Positions 13,772 through 22,452 are shown, numbered from the stretch's first letter. The stretch is 34,448 bases of DNA from Bdellovibrionales bacterium GWA1_52_35 (GCA_001769805.1 MEPO01000023.1:1-34448), one strand, 5' to 3'. The notes: generated by a model from the letters alone, not told the origin. Translations and numbers: made by a program.

Positions 13772-15635
13772 GGATTTATGGAAGATCGTCATCGGAGCCA
13801 TTGGTGTCGTTTACGGCGATATCGGGACCTCGCCCCTTTATGCGATCAAGGAAAGTTTCAGCCCCGGTCACGGTCTGGCCCTTGTGCCTGAAAACATCTT
13901 CGGGATTATTTCGCTCGTATTCTGGTCTTTAATCCTGGTGGTGAGCATCAAGTACCTGGGCTTTATTCTGAATGCCGCCAACCGGGGAGAAGGTGGAATT
14001 GCAGCGCTCCTCGCTTTACTGATCCCAAGGTCAAAAAAGTTCCAGATTCTGAAACATCCCAAACCCGTTATTGTCCTGGGACTTTTTGGTGCGGGTCTCC
14101 TGTACGGCGATGGAATCATCACACCGGCGATTTCGGTGCTCAGCGCGGTGGAAGGCTTGAGAATCGCCACTCCCGCATTTGGGCCCTTCGTCCTGCCCCT
14201 CACAGTCGCAATCCTGGTTTTGCTGTTTTCGGTGCAAAGCCGTGTTTCCTCCCGAATAGGGTCGATTTTTGGCCCCGTGATGGTTCTTTGGTTTGTCGTC
14301 CTTGCCGCGACCGGCTTGCCTTGGATTTTCCGAAGACCCGAAATTCTTCTGGCCTTTGATCCGAGATTTGCGATCGATTTCTTTATTAGAAATGGAAAGT
14401 TGGGCTTTTTTGCGCTCAGCTCTGTAGTGCTTTGCATCGCCGGAGCCGAAGCGCTCTACGCCGACATGGGGAATTTCGGCAAAAGACCAATCCGTATCGG
14501 CTGGCTTTATGTGGCCCTCCCCGCCTTGCTCATCAATTATTTTGGACAGGGGGCACTGGTTCTGGAGCGCGGCCAGGAAGTCGTCGATAACACCTTTTAC
14601 GGCCTGGTCTCCGGTTGGATGCTCTACCCGTTGATAGGCATCGCGATTTTTGCCACCGTTATCGCCTCGCAAGCTGTCATCACAGGAGCGTTTTCATTAT
14701 CCCAGCAGATCCTTCAACTGGGATATTCTCCTCGCCTGACGATTCGACATACCTCCAGAGCAGCCGAAGGGCAGATCTATGTCCCCAAGGTGAACTGGTT
14801 TCTGGGCATTGCCTGCATCAGCCTCGTCTTGATATTCGAGAGTTCCTCCAATCTGGCGGCAGCTTATGGAATCGCCGTCACCGGCACGATGGCCATCACC
14901 TCGATCCTGTTCTTTTTTGTATGCCGTAATATCTGGAAATGGCGCCTGCTACCCAGCGCCATGTTGCTCATCGTCTTTCTCACGGTCGACCTGGCATTTG
15001 TTTCGGCAAATTTCTTGAAGGTCCTGCAAGGCGGCTGGGTTCCCATTCTGGTAGCCACCCTGGCTCTGATCCTCATGACCACCTGGAAACGAGGACGTAC
15101 GGAGCTCGCAGAGCTCTTTATGAGAAGCGCCAGGCCCTTGGAGGAGTTCATAGCGCAAATCAGGACTGAAGCCCCCATTCGGGTCAGCGGTATGGCGATC
15201 TTCATGACCTTGAGCCGAAATGTCGCGCCGGCCCCACTCCTCCACCATTATCGTCATAACCAGTCGCTTCACGAGCGCGTCATGCTTCTGTCCATCATCG
15301 CGAGTGATGAGCCGGAGGTGCTCCCAGCCAAACGCGTCCGACTCGTTCATTTCTCCGCCGGGTTCCTGAAGGTCGTCGCAATGTACGGCTACATGGAGAG
15401 CCCGAATATAATGGAGATTTTAAAAGCCTGCGAAGGCGAGGGTCTGCTCATCGACTACTCGAAGATCAGCTTCTATCTGGGCCGAGAGACCCTCTTATGC
15501 GCCCAAGTGACGGACATGCCCGCCTGGCGTAAAAAGCTCTTCATCCTGATGTCCAAAAACGCCCGCCCAGCCGGTGAATTCTTCGGCCTGCCGCCGGATC
15601 AGGTCATCGAGATCGGGATGCAGCTTAGAATCTGA
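13749..15635 (+). CDS. kup: Low-affinity potassium transporter Kup
   Basis: Kup (Trk-D/KUP/HAK family) imports potassium by proton symport across the inner membrane. The family start IGVVYGDIGTSPLYAIKESF is present, followed by about twelve membrane segments (for example LVFWSLILVVSIKYLGFILN, VIVLGLFGAGLLYGDGIITP, YGIAVTGTMAITSILFFFVC) and a cytosolic C-terminal domain of about 170 residues. The length of 628 is standard. Start ATG with GGAGGAACTC directly before. Its first codons overlap the end of the acyl-CoA synthetase gene. Confidence 0.96.
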   Translation: MQPDTRNKDLWKIVIGAIGVVYGDIGTSPLYAIKESFSPGHGLALVPENIFGIISLVFWSLILVVSIKYLGFILNAANRGEGGIAALLALLIPRSKKFQILKHPKPVIVLGLFGAGLLYGDGIITPAISVLSAVEGLRIATPAFGPFVLPLTVAILVLLFSVQSRVSSRIGSIFGPVMVLWFVVLAATGLPWIFRRPEILLAFDPRFAIDFFIRNGKLGFFALSSVVLCIAGAEALYADMGNFGKRPIRIGWLYVALPALLINYFGQGALVLERGQEVVDNTFYGLVSGWMLYPLIGIAIFATVIASQAVITGAFSLSQQILQLGYSPRLTIRHTSRAAEGQIYVPKVNWFLGIACISLVLIFESSSNLAAAYGIAVTGTMAITSILFFFVCRNIWKWRLLPSAMLLIVFLTVDLAFVSANFLKVLQGGWVPILVATLALILMTTWKRGRTELAELFMRSARPLEEFIAQIRTEAPIRVSGMAIFMTLSRNVAPAPLLHHYRHNQSLHERVMLLSIIASDEPEVLPAKRVRLVHFSAGFLKVVAMYGYMESPNIMEILKACEGEGLLIDYSKISFYLGRETLLCAQVTDMPAWRKKLFILMSKNARPAGEFFGLPPDQVIEIGMQLRI

Positions 15636-15653
15636 CCGAAAACGGGAACCCTC

Positions 15654-15680
15654 TTGACTCTCCGTTTAAGATTCGATAGT
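15654..15680 (+). promoter_or_regulatory. Promoter candidate for rpoZ
   Basis: TTGACT (15654-15659) matches the -35 box at 5 of 6. GATAGT (15675-15680) matches the -10 box at 4 of 6, with a short 15-base spacer. It lies about 30 bases ahead of the rpoZ start, in the only sizeable gap of the downstream half of the run. The -10 assignment is uncertain. Confidence 0.42.
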
Positions 15681-15709
15681 TAGCTTATTTACTTATTGAA
15701 GGAGTATTT

Positions 15710-15934
15710 ATGGCTCGCGTAACAATTGAAGACTGCCTCCAACACTGCGAAAACATGTACGAGCTCGTTCACATCGCAACCAAACGTACTCGCCAGCTTT
15801 TCAAAGGTTCAGAGCCTCTTGTAAAGAGCAAAAACCGCATCATCGTGACCGCCTTGCGCGAAATCGCCGCAGGCCGCGTTCTGCGCAAAGACGTTCCCGC
15901 GGGAAATGACGATCTCCCGCCCATGTCCAATTAA
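15710..15934 (+). CDS. rpoZ: RNA polymerase omega subunit
   Basis: Omega binds the beta-prime subunit and helps RNA polymerase assembly and ppGpp response. The N-terminus MARVTIEDCLQHCENMYELV and ATKRTRQLFKGSEPLV are the family core, followed by KNRIIVTALREIAAGRV. The length of 74 matches small omega proteins. GAAGGAG lies seven bases before the ATG. It ends 21 bases from the convergent end of lon with no terminator visible between them. Confidence 0.92.
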   Translation: MARVTIEDCLQHCENMYELVHIATKRTRQLFKGSEPLVKSKNRIIVTALREIAAGRVLRKDVPAGNDDLPPMSN

Positions 15935-15955
15935 GCTATCCGATTGATTTGATGC

Positions 15956-18502
15956 TTACGGCTTCAGTGAGGTCGACCTGATCTCGTCTTTTGAGATCTT
16001 GCGCGTCCGCAGCACTCTCGAGGCACTCCGAATTTTAGTTAAAGCCAAGGGCTGCGCTTCCAGCGCGAGTTCAAAAACCTGTTCCACATGGCTTACAAAA
16101 TGGAGTTTTAATCCTTGTAAGGCATAAGCAGGCACTTCGACCATGTCTTTGCGATTGAGTTCGGGAAGGATGATCGTCTGAACCCCCGCCCGTCGTGCGG
16201 CCAGGATTTTCTCCTTGATGCCGCCCACGGGCAGGACTTTGCCGATCAAAGAAAGTTCACCGGTCATTGCAACCCGGTTTCTGACCTTTCGACCAGAAAG
16301 CAGTGAATACAATGCACACGCCATCGTCACGCCGGCGGAGGGACCATCCTTCGGGATTGCACCTGCCGGAATATGCAAATGGAAGTCGAATTGTTTGAAG
16401 TACTGTCCGTCCAGATTGCGTTCCTGGCCGATTTTTTTTCGGGCGTAAGTCCAGGCAATCGCCGCGCTCTCGGACATGACTTCCCCCATCTGGCCGGTCA
16501 ATTTGAGGTTTCCACTGCCAGGACCCTGGGCTGCCTCGATGAAGAGAATGTCGCCGCCCATATTCGTCCAGGCGAGTCCAATGATGACTCCAGGTGCGGC
16601 AATCCGCTCGCTTACTTCGTTGTAAAAGCGCTTCGGCCCCAGCCAATTCACCAGATCATCCGCACGCACAACCACAGGGACGGGCTTCTTGGCGCTTTGC
16701 TTCTTCTTGCGTGTCTTCTGCGTGACAATCTGGGCGGCGGCTTTGCGGGCAATCCGGCCAATGAGCTGTTGGACGGCACGCAGCCCAGGTTCGCGGGCAT
16801 AATCGTTCATGAGCCGGCGGAGCGCCGTTTTGTCGATTTTGAGCTGGAAGGGTTTGAGTCCACTCTCCGCAAGTACCCGCGGAATGACATACCGGCTCGC
16901 AATTTTTTCTTTTTCCTCCAGTGTGTAGCCGGGGAGTTCAATCACTTCCATGCGGTCCAGCAGCGGCGCGGGAATGGAAGCCGTTGTATTCGCGGTCGTG
17001 ATGAAAAGTACGTGCGAAAGGTCAAACGGGAGATCCAGAAAATGGTCCAGGAATGAGCCGTTCTGTTCCGGATCCAATACCTCGAGAAGCGCACTGGCCG
17101 GATCGCCCTGAAAGCTGGTTCCGAGCTTGTCAATTTCGTCCAGCATCATGACAGCATTGCGGGAACCCGCCCGCTTGAGTCCCTGAATGACTTTGCCCGG
17201 CATCGCTCCGACATAAGTCCGCCGATGACCTTTGATTTCAGCCTCATCCCGCATTCCCCCCAGTGAGAAGCGGAAGAATTTGCGTCCCATGGTGCCAGCA
17301 ATCGATTTACCGATGGAAGTCTTGCCCACACCCGGAGGCCCGACCAGACAGAGGATTGAGCCTTTCGGGTTCTCCTTGAGCTGGCGGACCGCGAGGAATT
17401 CGATAATTCTTTCCTTCACCTTTTCAAGTCCGTAGTGATCGGCATCCAGCACTTCGCGCGCTTTCACCAGATCAAGATTGTCCTTGGTTTCCACACTCCA
17501 GGGGAGCGCGCAAACAGTTTCCAGGTAATTGCGCGAAACATTGTACTCCGGGGACATCTCCGAGATGGTTTCAAATTTATTGAGTTCTTCGATGGCGACC
17601 TTCTTGGTGTCGGCGGGCATCCCGGCCGCTTCGATCCGCTCGCGGAAGCTCCGCGCATTCTTCTCTTTCCCCTCTTCTTCAAAACCCAATTCCCGTTTGA
17701 TTGACTTCAGCTGTTCCCGAAGGAAGAACTCCCGCTGCAGTTTATTGATCTTGCTGTTGACTTCTTCATTGATGCGCTTCTGCACATCGGCCAAATCCTG
17801 CTCTTTTTTGAGATGCAACAGCAGCTTTTCAAAACGGGAACGAACCGAAAGGGTTTCGAGAAATTCCTGGGCATCAGGCTTGGGCAGCCCTAGCGAGAAA
17901 GCAACCAGGTCAGCAACGGTGCCGGGGCCAGGCGCATTGATCATCGCAAGCCGCATTTCATCGGTGAAAAAGGGATTCACTTCCGAAAGTTTTTTCACGT
18001 GCGCAATCACGGAACGAGAGAGGGCATCCATTTCGGTGGATTTTTCCGCGATATCCCCCAGATATTCAGTTTCAACCACGATGTAGGGCTGTTCCGATAG
18101 AACACGCTTCACGCGGAAGCGCTTGATGCCATGAACCAGCAGATTGACCGTGCCATCCGGCATCTTAAGCCGTTTGATGATCTTGACGACCACGCCGAAA
18201 TCGTAAAGGTCCGAGACCGCGACATCGTCCCGAACATCCCGGTCGCGCGTCATGAGAAGGCCGATCAGCCTCTGGCGATTGATCGCCTCTTCAATCATTG
18301 CGATATAACGCGGCTCGGTGACCAGAATTGGGGAGAGCAAGGTCGGGAAAACGACCGGACCATTCACCGGGAGCACAAAGAGATTCGGGGGAAGCATCTG
18401 GTCAGGAATGATCAGATTTCCGCTTTCATTCACCTGCGCTTCGTACCCTTGCCCTGGCTGATCCTGATTGATGCCCGTCATGGTACCTAGAGTGGGTACC
18501 AT
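15956..18502 (-). CDS. lon: ATP-dependent protease Lon
   Basis: Lon degrades misfolded and regulatory proteins. The order is a LonN substrate domain (LFVLPVNGPVVFPTLLSPIL through RLIGLLMTRD), a coiled coil at about 230-290, an AAA+ domain with Walker A GPPGVGKTS (388-396) and MLDEIDKLG, and a C-terminal serine protease domain with KDGPSAGVTMACAL (catalytic Ser722) and GGIKEKILAA (catalytic Lys765). The length of 848 is slightly longer than usual owing to a basic tail. Two in-frame ATGs are possible, 18502 and 18481. Each sits in one arm of an 8-bp palindrome, and neither has a strong Shine-Dalgarno. It is the last gene of the minus-strand cluster that starts at 22361. Confidence 0.96.
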   Translation of the reverse strand: MVPTLGTMTGINQDQPGQGYEAQVNESGNLIIPDQMLPPNLFVLPVNGPVVFPTLLSPILVTEPRYIAMIEEAINRQRLIGLLMTRDRDVRDDVAVSDLYDFGVVVKIIKRLKMPDGTVNLLVHGIKRFRVKRVLSEQPYIVVETEYLGDIAEKSTEMDALSRSVIAHVKKLSEVNPFFTDEMRLAMINAPGPGTVADLVAFSLGLPKPDAQEFLETLSVRSRFEKLLLHLKKEQDLADVQKRINEEVNSKINKLQREFFLREQLKSIKRELGFEEEGKEKNARSFRERIEAAGMPADTKKVAIEELNKFETISEMSPEYNVSRNYLETVCALPWSVETKDNLDLVKAREVLDADHYGLEKVKERIIEFLAVRQLKENPKGSILCLVGPPGVGKTSIGKSIAGTMGRKFFRFSLGGMRDEAEIKGHRRTYVGAMPGKVIQGLKRAGSRNAVMMLDEIDKLGTSFQGDPASALLEVLDPEQNGSFLDHFLDLPFDLSHVLFITTANTTASIPAPLLDRMEVIELPGYTLEEKEKIASRYVIPRVLAESGLKPFQLKIDKTALRRLMNDYAREPGLRAVQQLIGRIARKAAAQIVTQKTRKKKQSAKKPVPVVVRADDLVNWLGPKRFYNEVSERIAAPGVIIGLAWTNMGGDILFIEAAQGPGSGNLKLTGQMGEVMSESAAIAWTYARKKIGQERNLDGQYFKQFDFHLHIPAGAIPKDGPSAGVTMACALYSLLSGRKVRNRVAMTGELSLIGKVLPVGGIKEKILAARRAGVQTIILPELNRKDMVEVPAYALQGLKLHFVSHVEQVFELALEAQPLALTKIRSASRVLRTRKISKDEIRSTSLKP
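18480..18502 (-). promoter_or_regulatory. Inverted repeat covering both candidate lon start codons
   Basis: On the minus strand, ATGGTACC, a 7-base loop CACTCTA, then GGTACCAT. The first arm begins with the upstream ATG; the second arm runs into the downstream ATG at 18481-18479. In mRNA this would form an 8-bp stem occluding initiation. It may instead be a protein operator. Confidence 0.5.
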
Positions 18503-18531
18503 CCAGGCTTTGGCAAGCTGAAGACGCTAAT

Positions 18532-19053
18532 TTAGGGCGCAGCTGAAAGAATGGCTTGGTTGATTTTATTCAGAATTTCGTCAGCACGAGAGGAATCCGG
18601 TGTTTCCACTGCGGAATAACCCAGCGAAGAGCCGTCGGATGCAAGCTTTTCAATATCCTCTTCAGGCCGAACCTCGACACCCACTCCGCCCATGACTGAG
18701 GTGGCTATCACCTCAAACTTCACCCGGGTTTGAAGGTATTTCTTACGCGGAGAATCATTTATTCTGTATTCCTGGTATTTGTCGCGCGATTGGCCGTAAA
18801 CCCAGTCGGTCTCCAGTGAACGCCGGGTCAGCTTTTTCAATTCGAGTGCATCGACCTTGGCAGGATCGCGTTCTTCGATTTTGTAATCCTTGAAAGCAAC
18901 TTCGATTGCTTTCCAGACGGTGGAAAACTCATATTCAAAAATCCGACTGGACTGAAGGGTCGCGTAATCCTGGGTTTTGACCGGCGGGGCGCTGCTACAA
19001 CCAGCCAGAAGGACCGAAAGAAATAAAGCGATGATCGGGGAATTTTTCTTCAT
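18532..19053 (-). CDS. Small outer-membrane-type lipoprotein, unknown function
   Basis: Signal peptide MKKNSPIIALFLSVLLAGC with a clear lipobox. The mature domain of about 150 residues has FEYEFSTVWKAIEVAFKDYKI, then a beta-rich part (YLQTRVKFEVIATSVMGGVGVEVR), and a final amphipathic helix. The pattern of a VW-x-A-x3-A helix followed by strands faintly resembles BamC-like lipoprotein folds. I would not assign BamC. The start at 19053 is chosen for the signal peptide and GGGAGA upstream. It lies one base after the AMIN-like gene stops, and ends 29 bases before lon, so it is probably co-transcribed with both. Confidence 0.78.
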   Translation of the reverse strand: MKKNSPIIALFLSVLLAGCSSAPPVKTQDYATLQSSRIFEYEFSTVWKAIEVAFKDYKIEERDPAKVDALELKKLTRRSLETDWVYGQSRDKYQEYRINDSPRKKYLQTRVKFEVIATSVMGGVGVEVRPEEDIEKLASDGSSLGYSAVETPDSSRADEILNKINQAILSAAP

Positions 19054-19054
19054 G

Positions 19055-19705
19055 TTATTCTTCTCCCGAACTTTCAGACTCCGGCTCGATCGCGGACTGC
19101 TCCTGCTGAACAGGTTTTGAAGCAGAACGCGCTTTTGCCTGTGCTGGCACCATCTGAGTGGCAACCTTCTTTCTCTTCACATCCAAGATGATGCGAACCG
19201 GATGGGTAAGTTCGAAAACTTCCACCGGGAAAGCTTCTTTCAACTCTAAAACGAAGGTCCAGGCATCCTCTTCCAGGACTGGATAAAAAAGAACACTCGA
19301 GACAACCGGGCTCTTGCTGAAAGCGGCCAGAACCTTTTTTGCATCGAAGCTGAGTTTCGGATGGCCGTAGATCGTGATGATGATCCGTTTCTCATCAGCA
19401 TTGATCGCGGTCTGAAAGAAAGGTGGCCGGGGAATCGCAACGATTTCACCGTTCGAGCTTCCTTGCAGATCCACCACGATCCGTTCAAAACCTGCCGGAT
19501 TTGCAGCACGGCGAATATCCCGAACAATAGCGTCACTGATCGCCCTGTCACCCCCCACAACCATTCCGTCCTGGAGATAGGACTGGGTCTTCTTTCCATC
19601 TGCAGTCCGGATTTTTTCGGGTCGAATATCCGCGAACACCGCAGAGCTCAAACTGAAGGTCAAACCAAGGATCAGGATCCGACGAAACGCGTAAAGGGTT
19701 CTCAT
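19055..19705 (-). CDS. Exported AMIN-like domain protein
   Basis: The signal peptide (MRTLYAFRRILILGLTFSL, cleavage near VFA) is followed by about 130 residues of alternating strands: FERIVVDLQGSSNGE, KRIIITIYGHPKL, AWTFVLELKEAFPVEVFEL, PVRIILDVKRKK. This matches the AMIN fold that targets envelope proteins to peptidoglycan or secretin complexes. A polar tail rich in Q, S and E ends the protein. ATG 19705 is chosen over a longer frame because the signal peptide starts there; the Shine-Dalgarno is weak. It lies ten bases after the matrixin gene and one base before the lipoprotein gene. Its partner is unknown. Confidence 0.75.
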   Translation of the reverse strand: MRTLYAFRRILILGLTFSLSSAVFADIRPEKIRTADGKKTQSYLQDGMVVGGDRAISDAIVRDIRRAANPAGFERIVVDLQGSSNGEIVAIPRPPFFQTAINADEKRIIITIYGHPKLSFDAKKVLAAFSKSPVVSSVLFYPVLEEDAWTFVLELKEAFPVEVFELTHPVRIILDVKRKKVATQMVPAQAKARSASKPVQQEQSAIEPESESSGEE

Positions 19706-19715
19706 GCCTAATAAA

Positions 19716-21518
19716 TTAGCTGTCAACGGGCGAGCGCGCAAGTCGGTATCTTTGCCCAAGCAGCAAGATCATTCGAATGAGAGCCATGAAAAGCCAGGGC
19801 AGGAACCACGCGACGATCGCGAAGGGCGAGGCTCCGGACTCAAAACCCGGCATGGAATCACCTTTGAGCCGCTTGGCATCCGTGTCCACCGTGCCGCAGA
19901 AGCCGACCCCCCCTGAGTCCTTATCACGGCTCGATCGGGGAGGATCTCCGGCCGGGCTGGAATATTGCGCAAACGCCTCACTCATCCGGCAGCGCGCATT
20001 ATTCGGAATATCCGGCGCGAGGTTCGGGGTTGGATCATTCAGCGAGCCCGAGAGCACCACAAAGGGCGTACCGTCCAGCAACATGGGTCCGGCCGGGTAC
20101 ATGGATGAACTCATATTCATGCCGGTGACGCTGAGGAAATAGTCACCCGGTTCCGGCAATTCCGCCGTTAAAAATGCGTCGAAGTTTGCAAATCCAGAGT
20201 CCCCCTCGTAAACCGGATGAGATATCCTGGAGGCCACTTCCTGCCCATATGAATTCTCTAGCTTCAACTCCGTACGGATCGGCGAGTACATGCTGTACGA
20301 AAGCGCATGGACTTGAAGATGTCCGGATACCCCGCGAAGCTGGTAGACATGGCTTGCGTTGTCACCAAGCACATCGAGAATCCCGAAAATTCGTTCGTTC
20401 CGAGTCCCATCCACGAGTTTGTAAACCGCAGCGCTGATCGCCGAACTCGCACCAGCCACTCCGGTCGCCGAAGAGCATTTCACCTGGATTGCTGGAACCG
20501 CCGTGTTGGCTCCGTCCGTGACCGGAATAGGAATCAATCCTACTCCCCCCGAATCCAGCAGAAACGTTCTCGAAAATATCCGTTTCTCGGCACAGACCGC
20601 CGAATTCACAGCCCCGTAAAATGAGGGCAGGGCCGTAGCACCTGCGGCAAAAGGTTCGACCATCAGAAAATAGTTACCCGGTTCCAACGCCGAAATGGCG
20701 TAATGACCAGCGGAATCCGTAAGGCCGCTGGCCAGCAATACCCCTCTTTTTTGGGAAATCACCTGGACATGAGCTCCAAAAACCGGCGCCCCGGACGGTG
20801 CCGTCACCACCCCTGAGAGCGTCCCTCTTCCCGGCATCCCGGCAGCAGCATAGATCGCCTGAATTCCCAATTGATCATCACACCCCAGATATGCCTGCTC
20901 GGGTGACTCCATGAAAAGCATCGTCGATTGGAGGCCTTCGTTATGAGACAGGCCAAAAGCATGACCGAGCTCATGCGTAATCACATTCTCGAGGAATACA
21001 TTCGGCTTGCCGCCGGTGAAACGGGTTCCGCCGGAACCGTAGCCCGAAGTGTCCTTGGCATTCGTGGTAAACCGGAAATCCCGGTCATTCAGCAGAATAT
21101 CTGTCTCAAGTATTTGGCCGTTGTCGGTGTTGTACCAAACCTGCGTCAGTCCCAGGACGTTGGGCGACAGGGTCGCCGAGTTCCGGCCGGAGCTCGCGAA
21201 ATAGACATTTGAATAGCCGTTATAATCATTATTACTCTGATACACGGCGGGATTACTGCCCTGCCAGTAATCAAAACCGATTTTACCCTGACCTGCTGCC
21301 TGCCAGCGCTGCAGACCGCGAACGATTGAGGCCCGAACCGCGGTCTCAGAAAGTCCGCTGGTATTGGCAGGGTTGCCGGCAAGATTCAGCTTGCCGGAGG
21401 CCCCCCAGCGCACCAGGTGACCGCTCGGGGTCATCGTTTGCGTATAGGCCAAAGCCGAGACTGGGTAGCCCAGGGTTAGAATGAATAGACCCATCCCAAG
21501 CAGAAATTCGCGTCCCAT
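19716..21518 (-). CDS. Exported matrixin-type metalloprotease with C-terminal membrane anchor
   Basis: Signal peptide to about ALA. Residues 35-225 form a matrixin/metzincin protease with zinc site HELGHAFGLSH (H182, E183, H186, H192) and Met-turn STM (198-200). Residues 232-290 are a carboxypeptidase-regulatory-like beta sandwich (GTLSGVVTAPSGAPVFGAHV, LTDSAGHYAISALEPGNYFL). Residues 300-500 are further beta-rich sequence resembling a pre-peptidase C-terminal domain. The end is distinctive: GGVGFCGTV at 536-544, a spacer, a membrane helix at about 566-587, and RYRLAR. This is the Gly/Cys motif, helix and basic tail layout of known sorting signals. AGAGGT lies before the ATG. Confidence 0.87.
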   Translation of the reverse strand: MGREFLLGMGLFILTLGYPVSALAYTQTMTPSGHLVRWGASGKLNLAGNPANTSGLSETAVRASIVRGLQRWQAAGQGKIGFDYWQGSNPAVYQSNNDYNGYSNVYFASSGRNSATLSPNVLGLTQVWYNTDNGQILETDILLNDRDFRFTTNAKDTSGYGSGGTRFTGGKPNVFLENVITHELGHAFGLSHNEGLQSTMLFMESPEQAYLGCDDQLGIQAIYAAAGMPGRGTLSGVVTAPSGAPVFGAHVQVISQKRGVLLASGLTDSAGHYAISALEPGNYFLMVEPFAAGATALPSFYGAVNSAVCAEKRIFSRTFLLDSGGVGLIPIPVTDGANTAVPAIQVKCSSATGVAGASSAISAAVYKLVDGTRNERIFGILDVLGDNASHVYQLRGVSGHLQVHALSYSMYSPIRTELKLENSYGQEVASRISHPVYEGDSGFANFDAFLTAELPEPGDYFLSVTGMNMSSSMYPAGPMLLDGTPFVVLSGSLNDPTPNLAPDIPNNARCRMSEAFAQYSSPAGDPPRSSRDKDSGGVGFCGTVDTDAKRLKGDSMPGFESGASPFAIVAWFLPWLFMALIRMILLLGQRYRLARSPVDS

Positions 21519-21554
21519 CCGTGAGACCTCTTCCTGAAAGGCAGAGCTGATTTT

Positions 21555-22361
21555 TTAGCGTTTAATTTTGCGGCTGAAAGCGAACTTCCAAATGAACCCG
21601 ATCAGCAGCAAAACGCCAAGTCCCTTCCATAACCCGGAAGAGGACTCTTCTGCCTCCCTGGAAGAAGGGGGCTGCAATTGAGGTGCCGGGGACGGCAGCA
21701 GCGCGTCAACCTCGCCGAGAACGGGTTTCTCTGATGCAAGGCTCTGATCTTCTGTGTTTTTAATCGGGTCCTGCTTACGAATCAAATTGCGTAAATCGTC
21801 CAAACTCCAGCGCGACCTAATGCCGGGGTCGGCATGGCCCCCCGTATCATGGTGATCGTGACCGTCTCTTCCTGTTCCCGGAATGGCAGCACCGACCAGA
21901 TACTCGTGGCCATTCTCGTCTTTCTCAAAGTTCAGCTTGCCCATGCTCAACCCCAGAAGTTCATAGCTGCCGTCGCCATTGCGTTTGCCCGTGAAAATGA
22001 CAACGTCCTCCCCTCGTTCAAAAGAAGCGGAGCCCGCGATCTGCAGTCCCACACCGTCTTTTTCACCCCCCAGCTGACGCAACACCAGGGAAGGCTTCTG
22101 CGCAGAACCCTTCAGTACTTCAGTTACCTGGACGTCAAAGTAGGTATAAATCCGCTTTGTCCCGTCCAGCCCTTTGGACCAGTCGGCATAACTGTTACCG
22201 ATACTGCCGCGGACAATCGTGGGCGCGTCCTGCACCGTCTCTTCAAATGGCCGCTCATAAAACGTCGTCGCTCCCGCCAAGAGCGGGTTAAGAAACAAAG
22301 GGAAAGTTAAAAGGAAAAAGACACTCCGCGCTTGCAGTTGATTTATTCCGATGCTAAACAC
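21555..22361 (-). CDS. Exported, C-terminally anchored protein preceding the matrixin gene
   Basis: A signal peptide ending near AGA is followed by TTFYERPFEETVQDAPTIVRG and IYTYFDVQVTEVLKG. This beta-sandwich module is often seen in exported proteins of deltaproteobacterial relatives beside matrixin proteases, from memory only. A His/Asp-rich stretch (DGHDHHDTGGHADPG) could bind metal. A proline/serine-rich linker leads to a terminal helix (GLWKGLGVLLLIGFIWKFAF) and SRKIKR, so the protein is probably held in the inner membrane or sorted. The start is GTG at 22361 with ACGGAG eight bases upstream. It heads the cluster running to lon. Confidence 0.75.
   Translation of the reverse strand: MFSIGINQLQARSVFFLLTFPLFLNPLLAGATTFYERPFEETVQDAPTIVRGSIGNSYADWSKGLDGTKRIYTYFDVQVTEVLKGSAQKPSLVLRQLGGEKDGVGLQIAGSASFERGEDVVIFTGKRNGDGSYELLGLSMGKLNFEKDENGHEYLVGAAIPGTGRDGHDHHDTGGHADPGIRSRWSLDDLRNLIRKQDPIKNTEDQSLASEKPVLGEVDALLPSPAPQLQPPSSREAEESSSGLWKGLGVLLLIGFIWKFAFSRKIKR
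22332..22360 (+). promoter_or_regulatory. Promoter candidate for tRNA-Lys
   Basis: TTGCAG (22332-22337), 17 bases, TAAACA (22355-22360), ending 16 bases before the tRNA. The boxes match 4 of 6 and 3 of 6. It overlaps the first codons of the divergent gene at 22361. Confidence 0.4.
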
Positions 22362-22376
22362 TTGTTTTCTCCGTGT

Positions 22377-22452
22377 GGATCGCTAGCTCAGTTGGTAGAG
22401 CAGATGACTCTTAATCATCGGGTCAGAGGTTCGACCCCTCTGCGATCCACCA
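22377..22452 (+). tRNA. tRNA-Lys (anticodon CTT)
   Basis: A complete 76-nt cloverleaf. The acceptor stem GGATCGC pairs with GCGATCC, the D stem is GCTC/GAGC, the anticodon stem GATGA/TCATC encloses loop CTCTTAA with anticodon CTT, and the T arm is AGAGG-TTCGACC-CCTCT. Discriminator A and an encoded CCA follow. A run of six T comes shortly after the 3' end. It reads lysine codon AAG. Confidence 0.97.

Noticed and set aside
16373..17056. Long plus-strand open frame of 227 codons
   Set aside because: It lies wholly inside the lon gene on the opposite strand. Its translation has no recognisable family and simply mirrors the codon pattern of lon.
19700..19730. TTGACA on the minus strand as promoter of the AMIN-like gene
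   Set aside because: A -10 box at normal spacing would fall after the start codon and none is present. The 10-base gap to the preceding gene favours co-transcription.
21834..22310. Plus-strand open frame of 158 codons
   Set aside because: Antisense to the anchored exported protein at 22361-21555, which has a signal peptide, a ribosome binding site and a C-terminal helix.
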